The notes under the pieces were generated by a model. The model saw only the letters and a program-made list of their open reading frames with translations, did no database searches and was not told the origin of the DNA. From NCBI GenBank assembly GCA_903871545.1, contig CAIQHG010000079.1, forward strand, positions 62,001-126,000: DNA of 64,000 nucleotides, read 5' to 3'. This DNA comes from an uncultured Burkholderiales bacterium (GTDB lineage Bacteria > Pseudomonadota > Gammaproteobacteria > Burkholderiales > Burkholderiaceae_C). A program made the translations under genes and the position numbers. Below, in pieces: positions 1 to 9,527 of this stretch (position 1 is the stretch's first letter; the number at the start of each line of letters is the position of its first letter).

Positions 1-1
1 T

Positions 2-2488
2 TATTTAAAAATATGGAAGTGGGTTAATGAACAACGGGGTGCCAAATTGGGCGAGGACGGCGTTAAAACGCATCAACTTACGAATCGTCAATATGAAACG
101 CTTTTAAAACAAAACTTTCTGAGCTCAAGACGCCTAAGGGAATGGCGGGATGTGCACTCTCAGCTACTTCTTCTCGTCAAGGAGCAAAAGTGGAGAATCA
201 ATACTGAGACACCCACCTACGAACAATTGCATATTTCTTTGCTCAGTGGGTTATTGGGAAATATTGGTTTCAAAAGCGATGAACAAGACTTTTATCTTGG
301 CGCTAGAGGAATTAAGTTTTACAGGCATCCGGGCGTTCATTTGAGCAAAAAAGCGCACCGTTGGGTGGTCTGCGCAGAGCTTGTTGAGACGACCCGCCTT
401 TATGGTCGGGGGATGGCCAGTATCGATCCTTTATGGCTTGAGAGTTTGGGGGAACATTTGCTCAAACGCCAGCTCCTAGATCCCAAATTTGACGCACGAA
501 AATCAGAAGTGATTGCTTTTGAGCGGGCCACCCTTTACGGCTTGTTGGTTTACAGCGGCAGACGTGTCCCTTATGCGCGGGTGGACCTGGCTGGAGCCCG
601 GGAGATTTTCATTCGACAAGGTCTAGTTGAGGGACAGTGGCAGGGCGCTTTGCCCTTCATGGCAGCGAATCAAAAAATGATCAAAACCGTTGAAGAGTTA
701 GAGCACAAATCAAGGCGTCAAGATGTGCTCGTTGATGAGGCACTTATTTTTGCCTATTACGACCAAAAAATACCGGCTCATATTTTTAACGCTATTACTT
801 TGGAGCGATGGTATAGCCAAGAGAGCTCAAAGAGCAGCACACCACTGCTTTATTTGACCAAAGAAGAATTGATGCGCCATGAGGCTCAAGGTGTAACGAC
901 TGAGGCATTCCCAAAAACGCTAAAGCTGGGCGGTGTCGACTGCACTGCCTCTTATTTGCATGAGCCTGGGGATACGAGGGACGGAATCACAGTTGGAATT
1001 CCTTTGTTTGTCTTGAATCAAGTAAATGAAGAGAGAGTGGCTTGGTTGGTGCCAGGGATGTTAAAGGAAAAGATCTTGGCTTTGTTAAAGAGTTTGCATC
1101 AAAAACCCAGAGCTCGTTTGGTTCCCCTACCCGAGACGGCACAGCGTTTTGCCAATCAATTATGCGCAGACGGCGTGTTCGCTCAGGGTTCGCTTTTAGA
1201 TGCACTCATTAAGCTTGTGGTTGCCCAAACCCAAGTAGAAATCAAGCGAGGTGACTTCAAAATAGAAATACTCTCACCCCACCATTTCATGAACTTTAAA
1301 GTAGAGGGCGATGGGGGGCGACAACTGGCGATGGGTCGCAACCTTGGGAGTCTGAGGGCGGAACTAGGAGCTAAAGCCAGAGGCGCTTTCCAAGCGTTAG
1401 CTGGCCTTAAGATCTCTAGCTCTACTGCAGATGCCTCTACTGAGAGCTCAAAAATTGAGAACTCCCAGGCCAGGCTACCTACGCACTTAAGCACGCAAAA
1501 ATTACAGGACCCCACACATAAATACTCGTCACAAACTGAAGAAGAGAAAGAAAATAACTCTTTTGAGGGCTCCTTTACTGCTTGGACTTTTGGGGAATTG
1601 CCCGAGCTTTTGGAGATCAAGCGCAAATCTCAGACTTTGATTGGTTTTCCAGCGCTGATCGATGAGGGCTCTAGTGTGAGGATTGAGGTTTTTGACGAAC
1701 CAAGCATTGCGTCCTCCAAACACCGCCAGGGGTTGAGAAGACTATTTTCAATTCAGATCAAGGATTCCATCAAGTATTTAGAAAAAAACAACACTGAGCT
1801 ATCCTCCTCGGTTGTGATGGCCTTTGTTCAAGCAATGAAGAATTTAGAAAACGCTTTAAGATCTGAGTCAACTAGAGGGGCTGCTCAACCCAGTGCTCAG
1901 GGCTGCGTGGCGCTTGAGGACTTAAAACCCCAAATAATGGACTTGGCGCTTGACAGGGCATTTTTATTGGAGCCTTTGCCCACAAACCTTCAGGAGTTTG
2001 AACAAAGATTAGCCCAAGGGCGTACTCGACTGACGTTAATCACCACTGAGATTGCTAGATTGGTTCAAACCGTGTTGACGGAGTTTTGTACAGCCACTAG
2101 AAAATTAAAGGACACGCCTACAAGTGCAGCGGTACAAAACGATATTGCCTCTCAATTGCAAAAACTAATGCATAAAAATTTCTTGTTGGATACGCCCTAT
2201 TATCAATTACAGCATTTTCCGCGGTATTTAAAAGCTGTCTTTTTGAGGCTTGATAAGCTAAGAGCAGATCCTTTGAGGGACATTGATCGCATGAAGCAGG
2301 CAGCTACACTTGATCAGCAATTTTGGCGCGAATGGTCAGCTCGAAAAGGGGTTCCTGATAGCAGGCTTGTAGAGTACAGGTGGTTGCTTGAGGAGTTAAG
2401 GGTTAGTCTGTTTGCGCAGGAGCTCAAGACACCTCAACCCATCAGCGTTAAAAGACTAGAGCGTGCTTGGCAGCAACTCAAAGCTTAG
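2..2488 (+). CDS. hrpA: ATP-dependent RNA helicase HrpA, C-terminal part (5' end outside window)
   Basis: The reading frame is open from base 2, so the gene begins upstream of the window and only the last ~828 residues are seen. The visible part lacks the DEAH helicase motifs. It starts in the helicase-associated region (motif RLREWRDVHSQL) and continues into the C-terminal DUF3418 domain of HrpA, recognisable by the stretch EERVAWLVPGMLKEKILALL and a long basic, helical C-terminus. HrpA is a cytoplasmic DExH-box helicase linked to mRNA processing and rescue of stalled ribosomes. A Ser/Glu-rich, low-complexity insert lies near the segment encoded at about 1425-1560. The 3' end overlaps the convergent aminotransferase gene by 11 bases. 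The family call is confident; the true start cannot be seen. Confidence 0.9.
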   Translation, partial: YLKIWKWVNEQRGAKLGEDGVKTHQLTNRQYETLLKQNFLSSRRLREWRDVHSQLLLLVKEQKWRINTETPTYEQLHISLLSGLLGNIGFKSDEQDFYLGARGIKFYRHPGVHLSKKAHRWVVCAELVETTRLYGRGMASIDPLWLESLGEHLLKRQLLDPKFDARKSEVIAFERATLYGLLVYSGRRVPYARVDLAGAREIFIRQGLVEGQWQGALPFMAANQKMIKTVEELEHKSRRQDVLVDEALIFAYYDQKIPAHIFNAITLERWYSQESSKSSTPLLYLTKEELMRHEAQGVTTEAFPKTLKLGGVDCTASYLHEPGDTRDGITVGIPLFVLNQVNEERVAWLVPGMLKEKILALLKSLHQKPRARLVPLPETAQRFANQLCADGVFAQGSLLDALIKLVVAQTQVEIKRGDFKIEILSPHHFMNFKVEGDGGRQLAMGRNLGSLRAELGAKARGAFQALAGLKISSSTADASTESSKIENSQARLPTHLSTQKLQDPTHKYSSQTEEEKENNSFEGSFTAWTFGELPELLEIKRKSQTLIGFPALIDEGSSVRIEVFDEPSIASSKHRQGLRRLFSIQIKDSIKYLEKNNTELSSSVVMAFVQAMKNLENALRSESTRGAAQPSAQGCVALEDLKPQIMDLALDRAFLLEPLPTNLQEFEQRLAQGRTRLTLITTEIARLVQTVLTEFCTATRKLKDTPTSAAVQNDIASQLQKLMHKNFLLDTPYYQLQHFPRYLKAVFLRLDKLRADPLRDIDRMKQAATLDQQFWREWSARKGVPDSRLVEYRWLLEELRVSLFAQELKTPQPISVKRLERAWQQLKA

Positions 2489-3638
2489 CTAATCTCCCAA
2501 GTGCAGTGTTCAAAGTCTCATCTTTTTTTGCAAAACAAAACCTAATTACCCGCTGATCAAAACCGTCTGCGTAAAAGGCGGACATAGGAATAGCGGCCAC
2601 TCCAATCTCCGAGGTCAGCCAGATACAAAAATCTGATTCACTTAAGTTTTTCTCAGCAACTTTGAGCTCATCAATACGGACACATTGAAAATAAGTGCCC
2701 TCAGAGTGGAGTAACTTAAAGTGCGTTTTTTCTAGCCCTTTTCTAAACAAATCCCTCTTTCTCTGGTAAAAAGCAGGCAGCTCTAGGTAGGGTAGGGGAT
2801 CTTTCATGTACTCGGCTAAGCCGTATTGAACCGGTGTGTTCACTGTGAAGACATTGAACTGGTGGACTTTGCGAAACTCTTGGGTGAGAGAGGGGGGGGC
2901 TGCGCAGTAGGCAACTTTCCAGCCAGTCACGTGGTAGGTTTTGCCAAAGCTGGAAATAATGAAAGCCCTTTCTGCCAGACCTTTATAGCTGGCAGCGCTC
3001 AAATGCTTGCGCGGCTCGTACACCATGTGCTCATAAACTTCATCACTAATGAGAAAGATATCTGTGCCTGAGAGCATATCCTCTAACTTTTTCATCTCCT
3101 CATGCGTCCAAACAGTTGCACTTGGATTGTGGGGAGAGTTAACGATAATGGCGCGTGTTTTAGAGGTAGTTGCAGCGCTAATCTTTTGAAAGTCAGGCCT
3201 AAAAGTACCCGGTGTGAGAGGAACTTTGATGACGGTGCCACCCGCCATATCTATGTTGGGAATGTAACTGTCGTAACAGGGCTCAAGCACAATCACCTCA
3301 TCCCCAACTCTCACCAAGGCCAGGACCGCATTTAAGATTGCTTGTGTTGCTCCTGCGGTGACGGTGATTTGCGTCATCGGATCGTAACGCGTTCCATATA
3401 AAGCATTAATTTTTTCTGAAATCTTCTCCCTAAGCTCCCATACGCCTAGCATGGAAGGATATTGATTTAAACCCTTAGTCATTGCTGTGCTGACGGCCTG
3501 GACTAATGCAGGGTCGCAGTTAAAGTCAGGAAATCCTTGGCCTAGATTAACGGCATTTTTTTCCTGCGCAAGGGCGGACATCACCGTAAATATAGTGGTT
3601 CCTATTTTTGGTAGTTTTGTCTGTAAAAGCGGTGTCAT
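2478..3638 (-). CDS. PLP-dependent aminotransferase, class I/II (methionine/kynurenine aminotransferase type)
   Basis: Fold-type I aminotransferase of 386 residues, the usual length. It has the N-terminal NLGQGFPDF motif typical of the YbdL / kynurenine aminotransferase group, the PHNP motif near residue 170, SDEVY near 198-202, and the PLP-binding lysine in SSFGKTYHVTGWK (about K233). A C-terminal RFCFAKKDETL matches the conserved substrate-carboxylate arginine region. The group transfers the amino group of methionine, kynurenine or aromatic amino acids to a 2-oxo acid in the cytoplasm. Substrate choice cannot be decided from sequence alone. It is transcribed away from cysB's 3' side with a 41-base gap and overlaps the end of hrpA. 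Confidence 0.85.
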   Translation of the reverse strand: MTPLLQTKLPKIGTTIFTVMSALAQEKNAVNLGQGFPDFNCDPALVQAVSTAMTKGLNQYPSMLGVWELREKISEKINALYGTRYDPMTQITVTAGATQAILNAVLALVRVGDEVIVLEPCYDSYIPNIDMAGGTVIKVPLTPGTFRPDFQKISAATTSKTRAIIVNSPHNPSATVWTHEEMKKLEDMLSGTDIFLISDEVYEHMVYEPRKHLSAASYKGLAERAFIISSFGKTYHVTGWKVAYCAAPPSLTQEFRKVHQFNVFTVNTPVQYGLAEYMKDPLPYLELPAFYQRKRDLFRKGLEKTHFKLLHSEGTYFQCVRIDELKVAEKNLSESDFCIWLTSEIGVAAIPMSAFYADGFDQRVIRFCFAKKDETLNTALGRLAKL

Positions 3639-3679
3639 GTTAGGGTGTTTTTAGTGCTGAATAGTAATTGGTAAGGTTG

Positions 3680-4606
3680 TCAGTTTAAAAGATTGACGAC
3701 TTTGTTGATCGACTCTTTAGTGAGAGAGGGGTTCAAGAGAATTGCAAACTCATATACAAAGTCTCTTAAATAGGCTCCTTTTTTGAATGCGAGGCGGGCA
3801 ATATTAGTTCCAAATAAAGCTCCCCCAGGCCTCACAACTAAATCACTGTCAACGGTTTCTTTGACTGCCATCTCAGCTACTATTCCCACGCCAAGACCGA
3901 GCCTGACGTAGGTTTTGATGACATCAGAATCTATTGCCTCTAAAGCAATAAGAGGGGTTAACTGCTTAGCTGCAAAGGCTTGGTCAACCCTAGCACGACC
4001 CGTAAAAGAGGGGTGGTATGTGATGATGGGATGCTCCGCAAGGTCTTGTAACTTGATCTCTGCAACGTCCAACAAAGGATGATTGGGGGGGAGGACCAAA
4101 ACGTGTTGCCATTCGTAGCATGGGATTGTTGCTAGATCTGGGAAATCTACGAGCGATTCTGTTGCTATTCCAATTTCCGCGGTTTCCTCTAGCACCATTT
4201 TCGCCACCTGAGCAGGGGAACCCTGGTGAAGGCTCACATTGACTTTTGGATATTGATGTCTAAGCTTAACCACTGGGGCTGGAAGCACATACCTGGCCTG
4301 TGTGTGGGTGGTTGCAATAGAGAGTGTTCCACTGTCTTGTGAGCTGTACTGATTGCCAATATGCTTTAAGTTGTTCACCTCTCTCAAAATGATCTCGATA
4401 CTTTTTAGAACGTGCTCCCCAGGCTCTGTGATGCGTTTTAGTCTTTTCCCATGGCGTGAGAAGATTTCAATACCCAACTCCTCCTCCAACTCCAATATTG
4501 ACTTGGATACCCCGGGTTGGGAAGTATGAAGTACGCGAGCAACCTCAGTTAAATTCAAATCTCTGCGCACTGCTTCTTGGATAAATTTAAATTGATGCAA
4601 ATTCAT
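3680..4606 (-). CDS. cysB: CysB-type LysR transcriptional regulator
   Basis: LysR-family regulator of 308 residues. The N-terminal winged helix-turn-helix has the CysB signature MNLHQFKFIQEAVRRDLNLT, ending in the linker helix at about residue 90. The C-terminal effector domain carries TTHTQARYVLP near residue 100 and the YHPSFTGRARVD region, both typical of CysB/Cbl, whose inducers are N-acetylserine-type compounds. CysB activates sulfate and thiosulfate uptake and cysteine synthesis genes. A chelatase of siroheme/cobalamin type follows downstream on the same strand, which fits because sulfite reductase needs siroheme. Start chosen at the ATG giving the full HTH. Confidence is high for CysB-like; the regulon is inferred. 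Confidence 0.88.
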   Translation of the reverse strand: MNLHQFKFIQEAVRRDLNLTEVARVLHTSQPGVSKSILELEEELGIEIFSRHGKRLKRITEPGEHVLKSIEIILREVNNLKHIGNQYSSQDSGTLSIATTHTQARYVLPAPVVKLRHQYPKVNVSLHQGSPAQVAKMVLEETAEIGIATESLVDFPDLATIPCYEWQHVLVLPPNHPLLDVAEIKLQDLAEHPIITYHPSFTGRARVDQAFAAKQLTPLIALEAIDSDVIKTYVRLGLGVGIVAEMAVKETVDSDLVVRPGGALFGTNIARLAFKKGAYLRDFVYEFAILLNPSLTKESINKVVNLLN

Positions 4607-4715
4607 AAAAACATTATATCAATAAAGATATAAGGTCATCAGTCTTAAGACCATTAAGTCATGAGGTGAAATTCAGCTTATAGCAGTAGCAGTTTAGCTA
4701 AATTTATATTAAGTA

Positions 4716-5087
4716 CTACGTGTCTAGTTGCGCGTTCAAAGCAACCTCGGCTATTTGGTGTAGGACCCTGGAGTCCTCCCCAACTGGGGGCGCGCATTTA
4801 ATGTTTAGGTTGGGGAAAGTTTCTTTAAGCTGATTGACCAACTGGGGTAGATCTTCTCTAGCGTGTTTACCAACCCCTAAAAACAAGGGCGTAATTTGAA
4901 GCTCCGTGCAACCCAGTGAGACCAGTTCTTGAGCAGTATCGAGTAAGTTGGGTTTTGTTAGCTCTAAGTACGCGCAGCGAACTAAAATGCCTGGTGCACG
5001 TTGATTTAATATCCCTGCAATGGCGTTGATTGGGCCGTGCCATAGAGGATCTCTTGATCCATGAGCAAATAAAACGATGGCTTTCAT
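4716..5087 (-). CDS. cbiX: CbiX-type sirohydrochlorin chelatase (single-domain)
   Basis: Small chelatase of 123 residues beginning MKAIVLFAHGSRDPLW, the conserved N-terminus of CbiX/SirB proteins with the metal-binding histidine in HGSRD. A second histidine is in GVGKHAREDLP at about residues 77-87. The short length matches single-domain CbiXS-like chelatases that insert cobalt or ferrous iron into sirohydrochlorin. The ATG start overlaps the stop of lptG by four bases (ATGA), which argues against the longer upstream start available in the same frame. Proximity to cysB suggests a role in siroheme supply for sulfite reductase; that is inference. Confidence 0.82.
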   Translation of the reverse strand: MKAIVLFAHGSRDPLWHGPINAIAGILNQRAPGILVRCAYLELTKPNLLDTAQELVSLGCTELQITPLFLGVGKHAREDLPQLVNQLKETFPNLNIKCAPPVGEDSRVLHQIAEVALNAQLDT

Positions 5088-6355
5088 TGTCGAATGACCA
5101 ACCAGCCAAAGGCAGTTAGTGAGAAAAGTGTGTACAAGAGCCCTGGCGCTGCTGCAGCGAACCACGGGGCCCACTGGTTTATATTTCCGATGTAGCCAAA
5201 CACGTTGTTGAGTAAGAAAAAGCTGATACCAATCATCACTCCAAAGAAAACAAAGCTTGTGATATTGCCGCTTCTAAAATGCAAATAGGCGAACGGCAAT
5301 GCCAACACCATCATAACAAGGCAACTTATTGGGTAGAAAACTTTTTTCCAAAATTCGATCTCGTATCTTTGGGAAGATTGCGAATTTAGATTTAAATGCT
5401 GTATGTAAGTAAATAGATCAAGAATACCCATTCGATCGGGTTTGAGAAGGGCAACTGAGACCATCTCCTGGGTGATGCTGTTGGGCCAGCGAAGCTCTTT
5501 TTGTTTGAATCTTTGAGCCGACTTTAGAAGACGCAATGAATTCGGATTTAAATCGAGGGAGAGTTGCTGGACTTCGGCCGTGCTCATTTGCTTGTGTTGT
5601 GAGTTTTGTTTAGCAATTGATTTTGATGCGCCAATTAGGTCTTTATCTTTCAATGAGGCTGAGCTTGGATATGTAGCCTCAACCTCTTTGTTAGCGCCTT
5701 GAGGCGCGAATTCAATGCGCTGAGCGTTACTTAAAATCCATGCGCTTTGATTGTTCTCGAACTCACCGTGATCAGCAAGAGTCAATGAGCTTAGCCTGCC
5801 GGAGTTATCGAACTCAAATATCCTAATGCCGCTCATCTGTCCATCAGAAGTTAAAGCCCCCACATTAACCGCCTCATTTGTATAACTTTGCTTCTCCTTC
5901 AGCCAAGCTCCGGTTTGCCCAATTGTTATTTGTCCAAGAAATCGAGACTTCAGCAATTGCGCGTATTTATCGCATGCGGGGGAGAGATAGTCGCCCACAA
6001 CGAAAGTTATTAATGAGAAAACCAGGCCAATCTTTATAAGACTTTTCAAAGCCATAACTGGACCTAATCCGCTGGTTCTTAGTATGGTGAATTCCGAGGT
6101 TTGGGCCATCCTGGACATGACATAGATGCTTCCTATTAAAACTGTGATGGGCAACAATTCGTACAAATGACTAGGGACAATCAGGCTGACATAACCCAAG
6201 GCGTGAGAGACTTGGTATCCCCCCGGCTGTGAGCTGCGGACCCATTGCAGCTCGTCCACAAAATCAAAGAAAAAAAACAGGCCTGTAAACCCGAGAGTGA
6301 TAAATGACACTGCACTAATTACTTCGCCGTAAACCCACTTTTGCCAAGTTTTCAT
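5084..6355 (-). CDS. lptG: LPS export ABC transporter permease LptG
   Basis: Inner-membrane permease that with LptF and the LptB ATPase extracts lipopolysaccharide and passes it to the periplasmic bridge. Three transmembrane helices at the N-terminus (about 15-125) and three at the C-terminus (about 330-420) flank a periplasmic beta-jellyroll domain. The coupling region RMAQTSEFTILRTSG (about 81-95) is the conserved LptG/LptF motif. At 423 residues it is longer than the roughly 360 usual for LptG; the extra residues form a polar Ser/Lys/Gln-rich insert near residues 225-260 in the periplasmic domain. It lies 12 bases downstream of lptF and shares a 4-base overlap with the chelatase gene. Confidence 0.92.
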   Translation of the reverse strand: MKTWQKWVYGEVISAVSFITLGFTGLFFFFDFVDELQWVRSSQPGGYQVSHALGYVSLIVPSHLYELLPITVLIGSIYVMSRMAQTSEFTILRTSGLGPVMALKSLIKIGLVFSLITFVVGDYLSPACDKYAQLLKSRFLGQITIGQTGAWLKEKQSYTNEAVNVGALTSDGQMSGIRIFEFDNSGRLSSLTLADHGEFENNQSAWILSNAQRIEFAPQGANKEVEATYPSSASLKDKDLIGASKSIAKQNSQHKQMSTAEVQQLSLDLNPNSLRLLKSAQRFKQKELRWPNSITQEMVSVALLKPDRMGILDLFTYIQHLNLNSQSSQRYEIEFWKKVFYPISCLVMMVLALPFAYLHFRSGNITSFVFFGVMIGISFFLLNNVFGYIGNINQWAPWFAAAAPGLLYTLFSLTAFGWLVIRQ

Positions 6356-6367
6356 TGCTTTTTTAAT

Positions 6368-7474
6368 TTAATTGATTTTTTTAGAAAATCCATTGAGATG
6401 GGCTTTAATATTGAAAATGTTCCAGTTGTTGTGTTTACATATTAACCACACTGTCGCAAGCAAAAGCACCCCGAAATGAAATAACAACATACTGTATGGA
6501 GATCCTTTACCAGATTCGCTGTAATTTTTTCCAATATTGAGAAGGTTGAAATAAGCTATAAATGTGAATAGTGCAAGCATTAGCGGGGCACTTCTTCCTC
6601 CCCGAGGGTTAACACTTGCAAGGGCTAAGGAGATAACAATTAAGTTTAAAGAGGTGAACACAAGTCCAACCCTCCAAGCCAGTTCAGCAGTATTTTGTGC
6701 GTTTGGATTCAAAAGCAGGACTAGGGAGTCTTGGGTGCGGGGCAAAGGGGTACCCAAAGTAAGGTCTGTTTTTCCGATCTGGGCTCCGTACTCTTGAAAT
6801 TCGCTTAATTTGATTGTTGCCTCGTTTTTTCCGTAAACCAACTGCTGACCGTCATTCAAGATTAGGAATTTCCCCCCCGAAGTTTTGTTTTCGATATGGC
6901 CGTGAGCTGCCGAAGTCATAGTTTGCTTGTCTCCCTCCCGAGTTGCAATGAAAACATTGTTGCCCTGCCCCTTGACCGTGGAGGCTTTGTCAATAAAGAA
7001 TACCCTCTGCCCGTTCGCTGATTCTTGAAATTGACCTGGCGTTACACGCTCCAGATCGCCTCTTTTTTCAAAACGGTCCACAAGTTCTTGAATTTTCTGA
7101 TTCGACCAAGGCCATACAAAAAGAGAAAGCCCCGCAATTAAAACTAAAGTAGGGACTGCAAAACTAAACATAGGTTTGAAAAAAGATCCAATTCCTTGAC
7201 CACAACTGAGCCAGATTACCATTTCACTGTCTCTATAAATTCTTGATAATGTCCCCACACATGCTATAAACAAACTAAGTGCTAGTAAGATAGAGAGGTT
7301 GCCCATGACCGTGTAAGCCAGAACCAATGAGACCTCTGCTGGGTTCACGCTCCCCTTTGAGGCCTGCCCCAAGGTCCGAATCAGCATAATGGTGATCACA
7401 ATCGTTATTAAAATCACCACGGTTGCGCCAAAACTGCGCGACAATTCTCTCTTGATTGATGTTTGAAACAACAT
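6368..7474 (-). CDS. lptF: LPS export ABC transporter permease LptF
   Basis: 368-residue partner of LptG in the LptB2FG extractor. N-terminal MLFQTSIKRELSRSF is the characteristic LptF start. Membrane helices lie near residues 15-40, 55-75 and 95-115, then the periplasmic jellyroll (motif YRDSEMVIWLSCGQG precedes the third helix), then three C-terminal helices at about 270-355. The gene is divergent from pepA with only 23 bases between the two start codons, so the two promoters must overlap each other's coding region or leader. The lptFG / pepA divergence is a known conserved arrangement in proteobacteria. Confidence 0.93.
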   Translation of the reverse strand: MLFQTSIKRELSRSFGATVVILITIVITIMLIRTLGQASKGSVNPAEVSLVLAYTVMGNLSILLALSLFIACVGTLSRIYRDSEMVIWLSCGQGIGSFFKPMFSFAVPTLVLIAGLSLFVWPWSNQKIQELVDRFEKRGDLERVTPGQFQESANGQRVFFIDKASTVKGQGNNVFIATREGDKQTMTSAAHGHIENKTSGGKFLILNDGQQLVYGKNEATIKLSEFQEYGAQIGKTDLTLGTPLPRTQDSLVLLLNPNAQNTAELAWRVGLVFTSLNLIVISLALASVNPRGGRSAPLMLALFTFIAYFNLLNIGKNYSESGKGSPYSMLLFHFGVLLLATVWLICKHNNWNIFNIKAHLNGFSKKIN

Positions 7475-7497
7475 GTTTGCTAAGGATTAACAGATTT

Positions 7498-9078
7498 ATG
7501 AACTTTGATTTAAAAACACTCACCCAAACCTCAGCTTTGTCCCACAAGACCGATTTGATGGTTGTTGCTATAAAGACGGGTGAAAATAAATTGCCTGCTT
7601 CAAAATCAGGATCCAATCATCCCGTATTGTCGCAATATTTGAGGGAGATTCAACAAGAAGAGTCATTTGATGCAAAAACCGGTAAAACTTTGCTGATCTT
7701 AAAGCCTTTGCATGTCCAGGCCAAGAGAATTTTGTTGCTAGGAGTAGGAGATGCAACACAGGCTCAAATTCGCAAAGCCGTTAATTCTTGCTTCTCAAGT
7801 GTCAAATCTCTTGGCTACAAGGAGGTAACCCTATATTTTGATGACTCATTCCAAGGTTTCGAGCAGTCCCTGAAGCACTCAATTCTTGCTATTTCAGATG
7901 CTGTTTATCTTTATACAAAGACAAAACCCAGTGCCAAGCTCGACCATGCCAGTCTATCTAGGGCCTCTGAGACTTCTACGAAAGGGGATAAAAAAGGAGA
8001 ATATGGAGCTCCCTCGGGCATCAATTTGGTCACAATTGCTCACTCAGGTGCGAAATCTGCCTCATTTAAGCAAGCATTTGCGGAGGCAACCGCGCTTGGC
8101 GAAGGTATTGAGTTGGCAAAAGAATGGGGCAACAGGCCCGCTAATTACGCTACTCCTACTCATTTAGGGCAGGTTGCGCAAAATTTGGGCAAACAAGCCA
8201 ACATCAAAGTCAATGTAATGGGACCAAAGGAGGTAGAAAAACTGGGGATGGGTTCTTTTATTTCCGTTGCAAAGGGATCTTCTGAGCCGCTTCGTTTTAT
8301 CACCATGGAGTACCGCGGGGCAAAAGCAAAGTCCTTAGATCCAGTAGTTCTAGTTGGAAAAGGTATAACTTTTGATACGGGGGGTATCTCCTTAAAACCA
8401 GGCGCAGGCATGGATGAGATGAAGTTTGACATGTGCGGTGCGGCGAGTGTGTTAGGTGTCTTCAAGACCCTCTCGTTATTAAATCCTGCTGATTTACACG
8501 TAGTTGGTTTAATTCCCACCTGCGAAAATATGCCTGACGGCTTAGCAGTTAAGCCCGGCGATGTCGTCACCAGCATGAGTGGCCAGACCATTGAGATCTT
8601 AAATACTGATGCCGAGGGGAGGTTGATTCTTTGTGATGCGTTGACTTATGCTAAGCGGTTTAAGCCTAAAGCGGTGATTGATATTGCAACACTCACTGGT
8701 GCGTGCGTGATCGCTCTTGGGCACGTCAGAAGCGGACTTTTCTCCAACAACGATGCACTCGCCAGCGCAATACAAGAGGCTGGGGAGACGTCTTTAGATA
8801 CCTGCTGGCGTATGCCCCTAGATGATGAATATGCGGATGCATTGAAATCGAATTTTGCGGATGTTGCAAATGTGGGCGACCGATCAGCGGGGAGCGTGAC
8901 TGCAGCAAAGTTTTTACAACGTTTTGCTAACGAATTTGCTTGGGCGCATCTAGACATTGCTGGTACAGCTTGGCGAAGTGGGGGATCAAAGGGGTCAACA
9001 GGTAGGCCAGTTGGTTTGTTGATGGAATTTTTGCTAAGGCACTCTAAGATATCCTCTAAGGTTGAGAAAACAAAATAG
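7498..9078 (+). CDS. pepA: Leucyl aminopeptidase PepA (M17 family)
   Basis: Cytoplasmic metallo-aminopeptidase, 526 residues, slightly longer than the ~500 usual. The C-terminal catalytic domain has the metal-binding motif VGKGITFDTGGISLKP and the family signature NTDAEGRL, with a further SVTAAKFL region near the C-terminus. The N-terminal macro-like domain is less conserved and holds a polar insert around residues 155-175. I chose the ATG at 7498 (protein start MNFDLKTLTQ, after TAAGGATTAA) rather than the upstream ATG, because the longer form would run into the divergent lptF start. PepA also acts as a DNA-binding protein in enterobacteria; whether it does here is not visible. holC follows after 16 bases. 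Confidence 0.94.
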   Translation: MNFDLKTLTQTSALSHKTDLMVVAIKTGENKLPASKSGSNHPVLSQYLREIQQEESFDAKTGKTLLILKPLHVQAKRILLLGVGDATQAQIRKAVNSCFSSVKSLGYKEVTLYFDDSFQGFEQSLKHSILAISDAVYLYTKTKPSAKLDHASLSRASETSTKGDKKGEYGAPSGINLVTIAHSGAKSASFKQAFAEATALGEGIELAKEWGNRPANYATPTHLGQVAQNLGKQANIKVNVMGPKEVEKLGMGSFISVAKGSSEPLRFITMEYRGAKAKSLDPVVLVGKGITFDTGGISLKPGAGMDEMKFDMCGAASVLGVFKTLSLLNPADLHVVGLIPTCENMPDGLAVKPGDVVTSMSGQTIEILNTDAEGRLILCDALTYAKRFKPKAVIDIATLTGACVIALGHVRSGLFSNNDALASAIQEAGETSLDTCWRMPLDDEYADALKSNFADVANVGDRSAGSVTAAKFLQRFANEFAWAHLDIAGTAWRSGGSKGSTGRPVGLLMEFLLRHSKISSKVEKTK

Positions 9079-9094
9079 ACAAATTAAAATTTCA

Positions 9095-9523
9095 ATGACA
9101 GAGATAACATTCCATTTAAATGCAGGCCAAAAAATGGACTACTGCTGTCGTCTTATACGAAAAATTTACGCTGCCCAAGCCAATCTTGTGGTCAAGGCAA
9201 ATTCTGATGTGCTAAAAGTTTTGGATCAAGAGTTGTGGAGTTTTTCTAAAGTTGACTTTATCCCTCATTGCTTCGTACAGGAATCTTTTGAAATTGTGAA
9301 TCTTTGTCCCGTTGTCTTAACCGATACGATCGAATATTTGGATAAATTGCCCCACCATGAAGTTCTTTTAAATATTGGCGAGGAAATAGCCCAGGGTTAC
9401 GAGAAGTTTGAAAAAGTAATTGAAGTAGTAGGACGTGAGGAAAGCGACAAAATCAAGGCAAGACTCAGGTGGCGCTACTACGCTCAAAGAGGTTATCCGA
9501 TCTCAAAGCACGAGGTGACTTGA
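9095..9523 (+). CDS. holC: DNA polymerase III chi subunit
   Basis: 142-residue HolC homologue. The chi subunit links the clamp-loader (through psi) with SSB. Recognised by the N-terminal motif TEITFHLNAGQKMDYCCRLIRK, by the pattern LDQELWSFS (about 45-53) followed by FIPHCF, and by the C-terminal RLRWRYYAQRGYPISKHE. It also sits directly behind pepA as in many proteobacteria, 16 bases after the pepA stop. The ATG at 9095 was preferred over an upstream TTG that overlaps pepA. No valS follows here, unlike in enterobacteria. Confidence 0.88.
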   Translation: MTEITFHLNAGQKMDYCCRLIRKIYAAQANLVVKANSDVLKVLDQELWSFSKVDFIPHCFVQESFEIVNLCPVVLTDTIEYLDKLPHHEVLLNIGEEIAQGYEKFEKVIEVVGREESDKIKARLRWRYYAQRGYPISKHEVT

Positions 9524-9527
9524 AAAT

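Noticed and set aside
1183-1626. 147-codon minus-strand frame within hrpA
   Set aside because: Lies entirely inside the DUF3418 coding region; Ser-rich shadow without start signal.
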